This document shows, in pieces, positions 1 to 9,542 of a stretch of 64,000 nt of DNA. Source of the DNA: Lunatimonas sp. (GTDB lineage Bacteria; Bacteroidota; Bacteroidia; Cytophagales; Cyclobacteriaceae); contig NZ_JAFIEU010000017.1 in the NCBI RefSeq assembly GCF_020832325.1, positions 120,853 through 184,852 of the forward strand, given 5' to 3'. Position 1 is the first letter of the stretch. Each line of letters starts with the position of its first letter. Made by a program: the position numbers and the translations under genes. The notes beneath the pieces were generated by a model. It was not told the origin of the DNA, did no database searches, and saw only the letters and a program-made list of their open reading frames with translations.

Positions 1-460
1 GTTCGGCAATAGACTTCACAAAGTCTTCGACATGCGAAAAATCCGCCTTGGAGCTGTAGTCACACAGACTGAATCCGATGGATGGTAATCCTTCGATGGC
101 CCCCTCGATGGCTGCCGACATAGTGCCGGAATAGAGAACGCTGATGGAGGTATTGCTTCCGTGATTGATACCACTCACCACTAGATCCGGTTTTTTTTCT
201 TTCAGCACATAGTGTTTAGCCAATTTGACACAGTCCGCAGGGGTACCACTGGACTTGTAGGCGACCACGTCCTGAAAAATCTCCTCCTCGGAAAGCCGAA
301 GGGTGTTTCCAATGGTGATGGCATGTCCCATCCCTGACTGGGGACTGTCTGGTGCCACAACCACCACTTCGCCCAGGTCTTTCATGATATCTACCAGCAC
401 GCGGATGCCTCGGGAGGTAATTCCGTCGTCGTTGGAAACTAAAATAAGGGGTTTATTCAT
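1..460 (-). CDS. surE: 5'/3'-nucleotidase SurE (3' end beyond window)
   Basis: SurE is a metal-dependent nucleoside monophosphate phosphatase (survival protein) of the cytoplasm. The N-terminus reads MNKPLILVSNDDGITSRGI, containing the SNDDG metal-binding signature. Further on are PDSPQSGMG, SSGTPADCVK and VSGINHGSN, the SurE-specific blocks with the Asn and Ser metal ligands. About 153 codons are visible of the usual ~250; the C-terminus lies beyond base 1. The start ATG follows directly after the stop codon of the exported protein gene upstream, so the two are probably co-transcribed, although their functions look unrelated. Family assignment is certain; the native substrate is not. Confidence 0.96.
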   Translation of the reverse strand, partial: MNKPLILVSNDDGITSRGIRVLVDIMKDLGEVVVVAPDSPQSGMGHAITIGNTLRLSEEEIFQDVVAYKSSGTPADCVKLAKHYVLKEKKPDLVVSGINHGSNTSISVLYSGTMSAAIEGAIEGLPSIGFSLCDYSSKADFSHVEDFVKSIAE

Positions 461-1111
461 TTACGAGTTTGGTTGTTTCAGTTGGTTGTAATAGGCTGTA
501 ATCCGTAGTAGATCTCCCCGCTTATCGTGCGAAAGGCGGTTTTTTCGCATATACAGCCTAACTTCCGATGAGCGATCATCCATCAGGTCAAATAGGTCTC
601 TCTTTTTTTGACTATATTTTTGGATACCGCTATCGGCCAAAAAATAGTAATCAAAAGCCAGTCGATTAAAGCCCATCATTGGAGGTCCCCACATCGGACC
701 CATGTACATTCCTCGCATGCCCATGCCGTTCATGCCCCGGTTATCCACCGTGATATATTCTCTACAAAGCAGTGTAACTTCCTGTCCCTCGACGAGCAAT
801 TCGAAAAACATAGGTACTTTATAGTCAGAAGTTGCAGCATAGGGTAGGGAGTAAAATACCCGGATACCTCCGTAGTATTCGTCGAAAATCTCAAAGCGGG
901 TTACGGATACTGCCCCGTAGGTTTCCACCGATTCGGTGGCCACAGTTACGATGTTGTTGTCTAGGTCGTATTTTACCTTTCCCTCCACCAGTTCGCCGCT
1001 TTCTAGAAATACTTTTCCATTATGCCATACTTGAGATGGAAACTCTTGAGCGTGAGCATCGATTATCCATATCAAGCCAATTATCCATGCAAATAAGATC
1101 TTGTTCATCAT
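461..1111 (-). CDS. Exported protein with Met/Gly-rich segment, unknown function
   Basis: I do not recognise this family. The 216-residue product starts with two Met codons and a clear signal peptide (residues 1-21, ending in AHA before QEFPS), so it should be periplasmic or outer-membrane associated. Residues ~35-130 look like beta-rich repeats (GKVKYDLDNN, VTRFEIFDEYYGG). Residues ~125-150 form an unusual Met/Gly/Trp/Pro-rich stretch (GMNGMGMRGMYMGP, then MWGPPMMG). The C-terminal ~60 residues are charged and probably helical. The stop codon touches the surE start. The Met-rich loop could bind a soft metal such as copper, or could simply be low-complexity; nothing else decides it. Confidence 0.8.
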   Translation of the reverse strand: MMNKILFAWIIGLIWIIDAHAQEFPSQVWHNGKVFLESGELVEGKVKYDLDNNIVTVATESVETYGAVSVTRFEIFDEYYGGIRVFYSLPYAATSDYKVPMFFELLVEGQEVTLLCREYITVDNRGMNGMGMRGMYMGPMWGPPMMGFNRLAFDYYFLADSGIQKYSQKKRDLFDLMDDRSSEVRLYMRKNRLSHDKRGDLLRITAYYNQLKQPNS

Positions 1112-1327
1112 GTTGTCACTTAATTTGGTCTCTGGTACTAGTACGGAAATTTTTAGCCAAATGTTGAAAGTCGGCTTTTCTGGTCATCGATTTTTTTGAA
1201 AAGACTAATCTATACGTTTAAAAACCAGAGCGAGGAAGAAGGCCGAAGATACCTGCTCTCATTCTACTTCCGAATACAATAGTGATAATTTTAAGGATCT
1301 ATTTATCAGGGAGTTGTGGTGTTTTTC

Positions 1328-2560
1328 TTAAAATTTGGTGTTGTCTCTGCGTAGTATGGTATGTCCCATTTTGTCCTTTTTCGTCTGTAGATAGCGTTCG
1401 TTATGGGGGTTGGGGTTTATTTCCAGCGGAACGGTGTCTACAATTTCCAGTCCATAACCCAATAGACCTGCCCGTTTGGTAGGATTGTTGGAAATGAGCC
1501 GGATTTTAGAGATGCCTAAGTCCCGAAGTATCTGTGCTCCTACACCATAGTCCCGCTTGTCCATCGGAAATCCTAGGGCTATATTTGCCTGCACGGTGTC
1601 CATACCCTCTTCCTGCAATTTGTAGGCTTTGAGTTTGTTGACCAACCCGATTCCCCGGCCCTCCTGATTCATGTACAATACAACTCCCTTACCTTCGTTT
1701 TCCACTATTTCCATGGCTCTATGTAGTTGGGGGCCGCAATCGCAGCGGCAGGAACCAAAGATATCTCCTGTCACACAAGAGGAGTGCACACGCACCAGCA
1801 CCTCTTCGTCTTTTTCCCACTTGCCCTTGATCAGCGCCATGTGAATTTCTTTCGTATTGGTTTGCTCATAAGCAATCAGCTCAAAGTCTCCCCATGCGGT
1901 AGGCATATCCACCCCGATTTCTCTGCGAATCAGTGATTCGTTTTTCAATCGGTAGGCTATTAGGTCCTTGATGGAGATGAGCTTGAGATGGAATTTTTGG
2001 GCTACCTCAACCAAGTCTGGCAATCGGGCCATGGTACCGTCCTCATTCATTATTTCTACCAGCACTCCAGCGGGTTTCAATCCGGCCAGCCTGGCTAAGT
2101 CAATGGCGGCTTCGGTGTGACCCGTTCTTCGCAGCACACCACCTCGCTTGGCTTTCAAAGGAAAGATGTGCCCCGGCTTGCCCAATTCGGAGGGTTTGAT
2201 GGTGGGATCTACCAATGCCCGGATCGTTTTGGCCCGGTCACTGGCTGATATGCCTGTGGTGCATCCATGACCAATCAGGTCGACAGATACCGTAAACGGA
2301 GTTTCAAAAACCGCCGTATTGGAGGTTACCATCATTTCCAGACCCAATTCGTCGCAGCGATCTTCAATCAACGGCGCGCAAATGAGCCCTCGACCGTGGG
2401 TAGCCATAAAATTGATGATCTCAGGGGTTACCTTCTCTGCCGCACAAATGAAATCCCCCTCATTCTCTCGGTCTTCGTCGTCCACCACAATAACTACCTC
2501 TCCGTTTTTTATGGCTTCAATGGCTTTCTCTATGGGATCTAGCGTAATTTCTTCGTTCAT
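1328..2560 (-). CDS. ribBA: Bifunctional 3,4-dihydroxy-2-butanone-4-phosphate synthase / GTP cyclohydrolase II
   Basis: This enzyme opens riboflavin synthesis on both branches: ribulose 5-phosphate to dihydroxybutanone phosphate, and GTP to the diaminopyrimidine. The N-terminal RibB domain (about residues 1-200) carries [10 protein letters not shown], which holds the acidic metal/substrate loop, then [11 protein letters not shown]. The C-terminal RibA domain carries the zinc site [10 protein letters not shown] and the motif NQEGRGIGL. The open frame extends 13 codons upstream, but the first ATG that gives the normal RibB N-terminus ([13 protein letters not shown]) is at 2560, preceded by an A/T-rich leader; I chose that start. 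It stands alone between dnaG and a 200-bp gap, with no other rib genes nearby. Confidence 0.96.
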   Translation of the reverse strand: MNEEITLDPIEKAIEAIKNGEVVIVVDDEDRENEGDFICAAEKVTPEIINFMATHGRGLICAPLIEDRCDELGLEMMVTSNTAVFETPFTVSVDLIGHGCTTGISASDRAKTIRALVDPTIKPSELGKPGHIFPLKAKRGGVLRRTGHTEAAIDLARLAGLKPAGVLVEIMNEDGTMARLPDLVEVAQKFHLKLISIKDLIAYRLKNESLIRREIGVDMPTAWGDFELIAYEQTNTKEIHMALIKGKWEKDEEVLVRVHSSCVTGDIFGSCRCDCGPQLHRAMEIVENEGKGVVLYMNQEGRGIGLVNKLKAYKLQEEGMDTVQANIALGFPMDKRDYGVGAQILRDLGISKIRLISNNPTKRAGLLGYGLEIVDTVPLEINPNPHNERYLQTKKDKMGHTILRRDNTKF

Positions 2561-2746
2561 ATACTTATTGTGTCTATTCAGGGGTCGACGGTTCCCCAAA
2601 ACGCCTCTTGGGGTGAAAGCCCCAGTGATTTCTATCTTCTATCTATCGGTCTCTCACTTCATCCAGCCCCCATTTTACTGCGGAAGGATGGCAAATCCAC
2701 CGCAAATTAACGATTTATCGGCGGGACTTTTACGAGAACATTACAT

Positions 2747-4672
2747 TTAGTGGGAGATAACAGTTCCCAGCTGACGGTCTATTTCCACTTGGTATCGTTT
2801 GATTTCCATGTAAACCTGCTGTAAATCTGCAATCTCACCGTCTTGGGCAGCTTTGATTTTGTCCAACAGCTCGTTTAGCATTTTTTTCAACACCCTTTTT
2901 TTCAGTCGCAGGACACTATCATAGATGGTTTTGGCCAAATTGTCTGCTTCTTTTACCGTGAAAATTTGATGTCGGCTTTCCCAGAGAGAGGAGAGCTCAT
3001 ATTTTTGTGTAATCATGTCTATGAGCTCTTTTTTTAGTTCGCTGTTGGTGGTGTTCAGGAAATATTCGGGGGTAGGAAGAATGCCTCTGCGCAGCGCTTC
3101 CCGATAGCTCTCAAACAGGTTTTTGAAAACGGGTGTTTCAAATTGTAGCTCGCTGGTTTCTTCGATAAGGTATTCGCAGACATGCAGCTCTTCCCCGATC
3201 TTTTCTACCCCGTAGTTGATCAGTAGCCGTAAAACCTCCCGTTCCTGAGACATCAGTTGCCTTTGGCCGGACTGTTTGGTGTCCATCGGTTCTACCGCGA
3301 GTAAATCTTCCGGAAATTGGGTGGGAGGTACCTGCCGGGAAGAGGTATCTCTTTCTTTGGATTTTAACAGCGCTTTGTTTAGCTCCATCAGGATCAAATC
3401 CTCCTCCAATTCCATTAGCAGGGAGGCTTCCTTGACATAGAAGTTTTGAAGGATGGGATCGGAGATTTTTGAAATGCTCTGAACGATTTGACGAACGGTT
3501 TCAGCCTTTTTGATTGGGTCTGATTTGTCTTCGCTTAGGGAAAGGCCGATTTTGAATTTGATGAAATCCTGGGCTTCGGAGTTCAGGTAGGTGGTAAAGG
3601 CTTCTGCACCCACCTTTTGGGCGTAGCTGTCTGGGTCTTCTCCTTCGGGAAAAACTACGGCTTTGACATGAAGGCCACCTTCCAAGAGCATGTCTATTCC
3701 ACGGAGAGATGCTTTGATGCCCGCAGCGTCACCATCGTACAATACCGTCACATGGTCGGTAAAGCGCTTGATAAGCTTGATTTGGCTTTCTGTCAGAGAA
3801 GTACCGGAAGAGGCTACCACATTTTCGATGCCAGCCATATGGAGGGAAAGGACATCTGTGTACCCTTCTACGAGGTAGCAGTTGTCTTTGGATTTGATCG
3901 CCTGTTTGGCCTGGAAAATACCATATAGCGTATCACTTTTATGATATACCTCTGTCTCGGGAGAATTGATGTACTTGGGTTGGTTTTTGTCTTTTTTGAG
4001 CGTCCGTGCGCCAAACGCGATGGCTTTGCCTCCAACGTTATGTACGGTAAACATCACTCTGCCTCTAAACCGGTCGTAATAGTTGCCTGATTGGTTTTCA
4101 CGCTCTAAGATTAGACCGGCTTTAAGCAGTTCTGTAGTAGTAAATCCAGCGGTTTTGGCGGCTTTTAGCAGGTGATCCCAGCTTTCGATGGAATACCCAA
4201 GGTCAAATTTGTCGATGATCTGCCGGTTGAATCCCCGTTCCCGGAAATAACTTAGTCCGATAGACCTGCCTTCTTCCGTGTCCAGATTTAAGGAGAAATG
4301 CTCCTTTGCATAATTCAACACTACGTATTGGCGCTCCTTTTCAGTCAACGCCTGAATTTGCTCGGGAGTTTGGCTTTTCTCCTCTTCAATCTCTATCCCG
4401 TATTTTTGTGCGAGGTGCCGGATGGATTCAGCAAATCCTATTCCCTCAATGTCCATGATGAACTGGATGGCGTCACCAGCTTTGCCGCATCCAAAGCATT
4501 TGTAAATTTGTTTGCTAGGGGAGACAGAAAAGGACGGACTTTTTTCGTTGTGAAAGGGACAGCAAGCCCAGAGATTTTGGCCCTTTTTTTTCAGCTGCAC
4601 GTAGTCTCCGACTACTTCTTCGATGTCTGCCCGCTCGCGTACGGATTCGGTCGTGTGATTACTGAAACTCAT
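2747..4672 (-). CDS. dnaG: DNA primase DnaG
   Basis: DnaG synthesises RNA primers at the replication fork and is recruited by DnaB helicase. The CHC2 zinc-binding domain is at residues ~5-100, with ligands C38, H41, C59 and C62 (CCPFH...CFGC). The primase core follows. The TOPRIM fold is at about 260-345 (LVEGYTDVLSL, then LYDGDAAG with the metal-binding DxD-like acids). The C-terminal ~180 residues, the DnaB-binding region, are divergent, as usual in the family. The length of 641 residues is normal. The start MSFSNHTTESV places the zinc finger at the standard distance. A weak TATCTTTA box at about 4697-4704 could be the -7 element. Confidence 0.97.
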   Translation of the reverse strand: MSFSNHTTESVRERADIEEVVGDYVQLKKKGQNLWACCPFHNEKSPSFSVSPSKQIYKCFGCGKAGDAIQFIMDIEGIGFAESIRHLAQKYGIEIEEEKSQTPEQIQALTEKERQYVVLNYAKEHFSLNLDTEEGRSIGLSYFRERGFNRQIIDKFDLGYSIESWDHLLKAAKTAGFTTTELLKAGLILERENQSGNYYDRFRGRVMFTVHNVGGKAIAFGARTLKKDKNQPKYINSPETEVYHKSDTLYGIFQAKQAIKSKDNCYLVEGYTDVLSLHMAGIENVVASSGTSLTESQIKLIKRFTDHVTVLYDGDAAGIKASLRGIDMLLEGGLHVKAVVFPEGEDPDSYAQKVGAEAFTTYLNSEAQDFIKFKIGLSLSEDKSDPIKKAETVRQIVQSISKISDPILQNFYVKEASLLMELEEDLILMELNKALLKSKERDTSSRQVPPTQFPEDLLAVEPMDTKQSGQRQLMSQEREVLRLLINYGVEKIGEELHVCEYLIEETSELQFETPVFKNLFESYREALRRGILPTPEYFLNTTNSELKKELIDMITQKYELSSLWESRHQIFTVKEADNLAKTIYDSVLRLKKRVLKKMLNELLDKIKAAQDGEIADLQQVYMEIKRYQVEIDRQLGTVISH

Positions 4673-5001
4673 CTAAAAACATCCCTTATTTGGCGGTAAA
4701 GATACAGATTTTATTCCCGAATCTAAGAGGTATACCGGAGCCTTTGGCAATGTGTGAGATATAGCCTGCTGCCCGGACCATGCAGGGGCTTGTGTGAATG
4801 TAGTGCAAACTAAATGTTCCGAAATAAGGTTACCATTACGCAGACCCAGCCAAGGATTTAGAGGTTGGAACCAAGAGGCAGGACGCACCATTAGCTTTTT
4901 TTGGTCCCCTGTCCGCTGCCAATTGAAGGCGAGGGTTATGCTAAAAAATTTTATTTAGAGGTTTATTCAGACTAAATTGCAAAAAATTTCGTAAAGCTAA
5001 C
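4673..5001. other. Divergent intergenic region between dnaG and mrp
   Basis: This 329-bp gap should hold back-to-back promoters for dnaG (minus) and mrp (plus). Apart from a weak TATCTTTA box on the minus strand (about 4697-4704), I see no confident promoter, RNA gene or repeat. The short open frame on the minus strand at 4673-4891 has no family features. Confidence 0.4.
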
Positions 5002-6096
5002 ATGGTTCTTTCAAAAGAGAATGTATTACAAGTACTGTCTACAGTACAGGATCCCGATTTGAAGCGGGATTTGGTCACCTTGGGCATGATTCAGGACTTA
5101 GAGATTCAGGAACGTAGCGTGTCGTTTAAGGTGGTGTTAACCACTCCCGCCTGTCCCTTGAAAGAAATGATCAAAAACGACTGTGTGCAGGCACTGGAAA
5201 AGGCCTTTGGCGAATTGCCGGATTTGGATATATTTATGACTTCCAATGTGACCAGCTCAAGGAACAACACTCCCTTGCTGCCTGGAGTGAAAAATATTGT
5301 GGCGGTAGCTTCCGGCAAAGGTGGAGTAGGTAAGTCAACCTGTGCGGCAAATCTGGCAGTTGCCCTTGCCCAATCGGGTGCCAAGGTCGGCTTGATAGAT
5401 GCGGATATTTTCGGGCCATCTGTACCTACCATGTTTAATGTGGAGGGTGAACAGCCCACCGTAAAGCAAGAGGACGGAAAAAACATTATCATTCCCATTG
5501 AACAATATGGGGTAAAACTGATGTCAATCGGCTTTTTGACACCCGCAGACAGTGCGGTGGTTTGGAGGGGTCCGATGGCCAGTTCAGCGTTAAAGCAATT
5601 TATTGGAGATGTAGCCTGGGGCGAGTTGGATTATCTATTATTGGATCTGCCTCCGGGCACCTCAGACATTCACTTGACCATGGTACAAACGGTGCCGGTG
5701 ACAGGTGCGGTAATCATCACTACGCCACAGAAGGTGGCTTTGGCCGATGCTACCAAGGGACTTACCATGTTTCAGCAGCCTCAGATAAACGTTCCGGTAT
5801 TAGGCGTTATCGAAAACATGGCCTATTTTACACCGGATGAACTGCCTGATAATAAGTACTATTTGTTCGGAAAAGACGGTGGGAAGAAACTTGCCCAGCG
5901 CTTTAACGTTCCCTTTTTAGGCGAAGTGCCGATTGTGCAAGGTATCAGAGAAAGTGGAGACAGTGGATTTCCGGCAGTATTGAAGGCAGGCGTAACAGCC
6001 GATGCTTTTCAGACCCTAGCAGAAAATGTGGCGCGTCAAATAGCCATCCGCAATGCGGAAAAGAACAAAACCGAGGTAGTACAGATAAAGAGTTGA
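5002..6096 (+). CDS. Mrp/ApbC-family Fe-S cluster carrier ATPase
   Basis: Mrp/ApbC proteins bind and transfer [4Fe-4S] clusters in an ATP-dependent way in the cytoplasm. Residues ~5-85 are a MIP18/DUF59 domain (VQDPDLKRDLVTLGM, TTPACPLKE). The P-loop domain starts near residue 97, with the deviant Walker A SGKGGVGKST at 104-113. DADIFGPSVP and LLDLPPGTSDIH are the other family signatures. The usual paired CxxC near the C-terminus is not apparent, as in other Bacteroidetes members I recall. The next gene, 1 bp downstream, encodes an Nfu-type scaffold, which supports a Fe-S role and an operon. Confidence 0.93.
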   Translation: MVLSKENVLQVLSTVQDPDLKRDLVTLGMIQDLEIQERSVSFKVVLTTPACPLKEMIKNDCVQALEKAFGELPDLDIFMTSNVTSSRNNTPLLPGVKNIVAVASGKGGVGKSTCAANLAVALAQSGAKVGLIDADIFGPSVPTMFNVEGEQPTVKQEDGKNIIIPIEQYGVKLMSIGFLTPADSAVVWRGPMASSALKQFIGDVAWGELDYLLLDLPPGTSDIHLTMVQTVPVTGAVIITTPQKVALADATKGLTMFQQPQINVPVLGVIENMAYFTPDELPDNKYYLFGKDGGKKLAQRFNVPFLGEVPIVQGIRESGDSGFPAVLKAGVTADAFQTLAENVARQIAIRNAEKNKTEVVQIKS

Positions 6097-6097
6097 T

Positions 6098-6349
6098 ATG
6101 ATGTTAGATCAATATAGAGCAGAAATAGAGGTTGCCCTGGATACTATCCGGCCCTATCTGGAGGCCGACGGGGGCAACGTAAAAGTCGTGGATCTCACTG
6201 AAGGTATGGTGCTGAAGTTGGAGTTAACAGGCACTTGTAGTTCCTGCCCCATGTCCACCATGACATTGAAAGCAGGGGTGGAGGAAGCCATCAAAAAAGC
6301 AATTCCTGAGATTGTCAAAGTAGAAGCGGTAAATGTTGAAGTGGCGTAA
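6098..6349 (+). CDS. NifU/Nfu C-terminal domain Fe-S scaffold
   Basis: This 83-residue protein is a stand-alone Nfu domain, which binds a [4Fe-4S] cluster at a dimer interface and hands it to apo-proteins. The cluster ligands are C47 and C50 (GTCSSCPMS). The preceding YLEADGGNVKVVDL and the following LKAGVEEAIKKAIPEI are the standard family blocks. It lies 1 bp after the Mrp/ApbC gene, an arrangement that fits cluster carrier plus scaffold. The downstream metalloprotease gene overlaps its last 17 bases, in a different frame. Confidence 0.95.
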   Translation: MMLDQYRAEIEVALDTIRPYLEADGGNVKVVDLTEGMVLKLELTGTCSSCPMSTMTLKAGVEEAIKKAIPEIVKVEAVNVEVA

Positions 6350-9300
6350 TATTTCCACCCGTCATTTATACCTATACACCAACGCTCTTACAGCGTTGGT
6401 ATTTTGTTTTTTTCTTAGTCTGACCGGGTTTGCCCAGGGTTCGGCTGATGGGAACTTTCCCCACGTGCATGACGAAAAATGCGGCGCAGCATTTATGGAA
6501 CAGCTTCAAGAGAAAGAACTTGGGGTGTTTGGGTCCAAGGAATATTTTGAAACCTGGCTTAGCAAGCGCAAGCAGGAGTTGAAGGATACGGAATCTTCGC
6601 AGCGTAGGCAGGAAGAGGTACGAAAAATTCCCGTTGTAGTGCATGTGATACACACGGGTACACCGGTGGGTGTGGGAGCAAATATTCCTGATTCGCAAGT
6701 ACTTTCTCAAATAGCCATTTTAAATCAAGACTTTAGAAGGCTAAACCCAGACGCAGAAAATACGCCCGAGGAGTTTCAGGCTGTGGCCGGTGATGCGGGA
6801 GTAGAATTTGTGCTGGCTCGACAGGATCCGAGCGGTATGCCCACGAACGGAATAAACCGAGTGCAGGGAAGTCGAGATACCTACCCTTTGGGGTTTAATG
6901 CGCAGATCAGTGAACTGGCTTATTGGCCAGCAGAGGATTATTTAAACTTTTGGGTTTTGCCCTTGCAATCACCCAATATTGGCTATGCTTCCTTTCCCGT
7001 TGCTAGCAACTTGCCAGGGTTGGATTTTCCGCCTCCGTCCAGACTCACCGACGGGGTGACAATCGATTACCGCTATTTTGGAGAGGGTGGAAATGCCCTT
7101 CCTTCCTCCAGAGGGCGTACAGCGACCCACGAGGTGGGTCACTTCTTAGGCCTAAGACATATTTGGGGAGACGGTGGATGCGGTATAGATGATTTCGTGG
7201 CAGACACTCCCGAGCAGGGTTTTTTCACTGCTGGCTGTCCACCTCATCCAAGGTCGAGCTGTGGTTCGGTAGATATGTTTCAAAACTTCATGGATTACAC
7301 CTCAGATGTGTGCATGAACCTGTTTACTCTCGGACAGATCGAGCGGATGAATACCGTATTGGCTTTTAGTCCCAGAAGAACATCTCTGCTTACCAGCAGG
7401 GCGCTTGAAGAACCCGAATTGCTGCTAAATAACCTGAGGTTGGATAAAATCATAGACCCATTCCGTTTCGTTTGCGGGGAGGAAATAATCCCTAGTATAC
7501 TGATATCAAATGTAGGAGGGAACCGTGTGGCAAGTGCAGAGGTTCAGATACGCTTGAACGATGATGTAGTGCAAACCCGTACCTTTGCACTCGACTTACC
7601 GGTGGGAGGTAGAGACACCCTTCGCTTTGAGTTGATTTCTTTGAATCCAACCGTTAACAATTTCTTCGAGGCGGAAATACTTTCGGTAAACGGGGAACTG
7701 GATGAAGACCCCTTTAACAATTATCTGAATTCCTCGCCGATATTTGCTTCATTTACCAGCTTGCCATTTTATCAAGCTAGTCAAGGGATTGAAAATTGGG
7801 ATATTTTGAATCCCGATAATTTGGTGACTTGGCAGCCGATTGATTTGGTGCTCGATGGGGTCATAGAGGAACTAATGTACCTCAATGGCTACAACTATAA
7901 CCTTCAGGGAGAGGTTGATTACCTCATCAGTCCCACATTTAGTCTGCGGGATGTAAGCAATGCACAGCTTTCTTTTGACATGGCTTTTGCACCCTTTGAC
8001 AGTGAACAGTTTCAGGAGGGACTTATGGTGGCGGTATCTTTGGACTGTGGCAACACCTTTCAGGCCATGGATTATCTCTACACCAAGAGAGATGATTCTC
8101 TGGCTACAGAGTCCCGCACGTTTAACGAGTTTTTTCCCAATAGCCAAGCCCAGTTTCGCAAGGAAGTAGTCAATCTAAGTGCTTATGCAGGTCATGAACG
8201 AGTTCGGGTGGCATTGATTTCGAGTAATGGGTTTGGAAACAATATCTTTGTCAAGAATCTGACTATAGAAGATAGCGAAGTCTATCGCTACGATTTTTCC
8301 CTTTCACAAAAAAACAGTCCCCTGCCGGTTACGGCGGGTCTACAGGAGCGGGATGAAGTGATAGTGGAAAATACGGGTAATCTTCCCATTGACGGATTCT
8401 TAGTTGATATCTTTATGCAGGGCAGGGCGTCGGACATAACCACCCTACTAATAAGAGATTTTGGATTGGGTGTTGGGGAAAGTAAGTCATTAGAGCTCCC
8501 GGATTTTTTCCGATTTGGACAAAACCGGATAGACTATCGGATCTACCAACCAAACTTCGATCAGAACGGTGGAAACAGCAGTACCCTTCGCTGGCATATT
8601 TTCCAAGATAGCAGTGCTATGGATATTCCATGGCGCCAAGACTTTGATAGATCAGAGGCTTTGGGATCTTGGTTGAGAATCAACCCAGAGCGGAATTTCT
8701 CGTCTTGGAGGGTGTTTTTGGGAAATGGTGAAAACACCTTTTTGGGTCTTACCACCATGCAGGAAGGCGACTCGTATTGGTTTGCTTCTCCGTTATTCGA
8801 TCTAAGCGGAACAGATCGCGCCAGTCTTTTTTTCGGATGGACAGGAGGAGGCTTCTCCAATGCCTCCCAGCTTGCCTTTGAGGTTTTGGTTAGTAACGAT
8901 GGCGGGGCAACTGCCATTCCGCTTTGGAGTCGGGAAGGTGCTGCGCTTAACAATACTTCGGAAGGCCAACGTCCGAGCGAGGCGAATCCGGGAACTTTTC
9001 AACGGGAGTTTATTAACTTGTCCGACTTTGCTGGGCAGGACAATATACGGGTATTTTTCCGTGTAAGTGACCACGGTGCACCCGGCGCCTCTTTGTTTTT
9101 GGATGATTTGGAGTTGTTTCTTTCCGATAATCCGCGCCCGGTGGATCCAGGATTGAACAATACCATCCTATACCCAAACCCGGCGACGGAGCGATTTTAT
9201 TTGGCGTTTAACTTTGCCGATTTTGAAAGCGTCCGTATCCAAGTAATCTCCCCTTTGGGTCAGGTGGTGCTTGATCAGGAGAAACCCCAAACACTAAATC

Positions 9301-9401
9301 AGACCTATTCCTTTGACACGGTCAAATTTGCGAAAGGATTGTATATCGTCCAGATTAGCAGCCAGTTCTTCACCGAGACAAGGAAGCTGATTATTCGTTA
9401 A
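6333..9401 (+). CDS. Secreted M43 (pappalysin-like) metalloprotease with T9SS sorting domain
   Basis: A 1022-residue exported zinc metalloprotease. Residues 1-35 are a signal peptide ending FAQG. The catalytic zinc motif HEVGHFLGLRH spans 266-276 (ligands H266, H270, H276; general base E267). The Met-turn of metzincins is FMDYTSD around M320, typical of MEROPS family M43. A long beta-sandwich region (~390-930) follows, including jelly-roll/MAM-like blocks. The C-terminal ~80 residues (NTILYPNPATERFYL to the final KLIIR) are a type A T9SS C-terminal domain, so the protein should be exported through the outer membrane and be surface-attached or released. The start overlaps nfu by 17 bases; no other ATG would preserve the signal peptide. 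Confidence 0.94.
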   Translation: MLKWRNISTRHLYLYTNALTALVFCFFLSLTGFAQGSADGNFPHVHDEKCGAAFMEQLQEKELGVFGSKEYFETWLSKRKQELKDTESSQRRQEEVRKIPVVVHVIHTGTPVGVGANIPDSQVLSQIAILNQDFRRLNPDAENTPEEFQAVAGDAGVEFVLARQDPSGMPTNGINRVQGSRDTYPLGFNAQISELAYWPAEDYLNFWVLPLQSPNIGYASFPVASNLPGLDFPPPSRLTDGVTIDYRYFGEGGNALPSSRGRTATHEVGHFLGLRHIWGDGGCGIDDFVADTPEQGFFTAGCPPHPRSSCGSVDMFQNFMDYTSDVCMNLFTLGQIERMNTVLAFSPRRTSLLTSRALEEPELLLNNLRLDKIIDPFRFVCGEEIIPSILISNVGGNRVASAEVQIRLNDDVVQTRTFALDLPVGGRDTLRFELISLNPTVNNFFEAEILSVNGELDEDPFNNYLNSSPIFASFTSLPFYQASQGIENWDILNPDNLVTWQPIDLVLDGVIEELMYLNGYNYNLQGEVDYLISPTFSLRDVSNAQLSFDMAFAPFDSEQFQEGLMVAVSLDCGNTFQAMDYLYTKRDDSLATESRTFNEFFPNSQAQFRKEVVNLSAYAGHERVRVALISSNGFGNNIFVKNLTIEDSEVYRYDFSLSQKNSPLPVTAGLQERDEVIVENTGNLPIDGFLVDIFMQGRASDITTLLIRDFGLGVGESKSLELPDFFRFGQNRIDYRIYQPNFDQNGGNSSTLRWHIFQDSSAMDIPWRQDFDRSEALGSWLRINPERNFSSWRVFLGNGENTFLGLTTMQEGDSYWFASPLFDLSGTDRASLFFGWTGGGFSNASQLAFEVLVSNDGGATAIPLWSREGAALNNTSEGQRPSEANPGTFQREFINLSDFAGQDNIRVFFRVSDHGAPGASLFLDDLELFLSDNPRPVDPGLNNTILYPNPATERFYLAFNFADFESVRIQVISPLGQVVLDQEKPQTLNQTYSFDTVKFAKGLYIVQISSQFFTETRKLIIR

Positions 9402-9542
9402 TTTAGAAAAGTTAACAGGTAAAATATTGTAAAACATCTAAATGAAGGGGTATTGGAATTACTTTTGATAGATGATTTCCGTTAAAATGCACGTAAAAAT
9501 TGGTTAGCTTTACACATCTGTTTATTATCATTTAAAGCCATT

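Noticed and set aside
4673..4891. A 72-codon minus-strand frame upstream of dnaG
   Set aside because: Unusual composition and no start signal; it would sit in the divergent promoter region.
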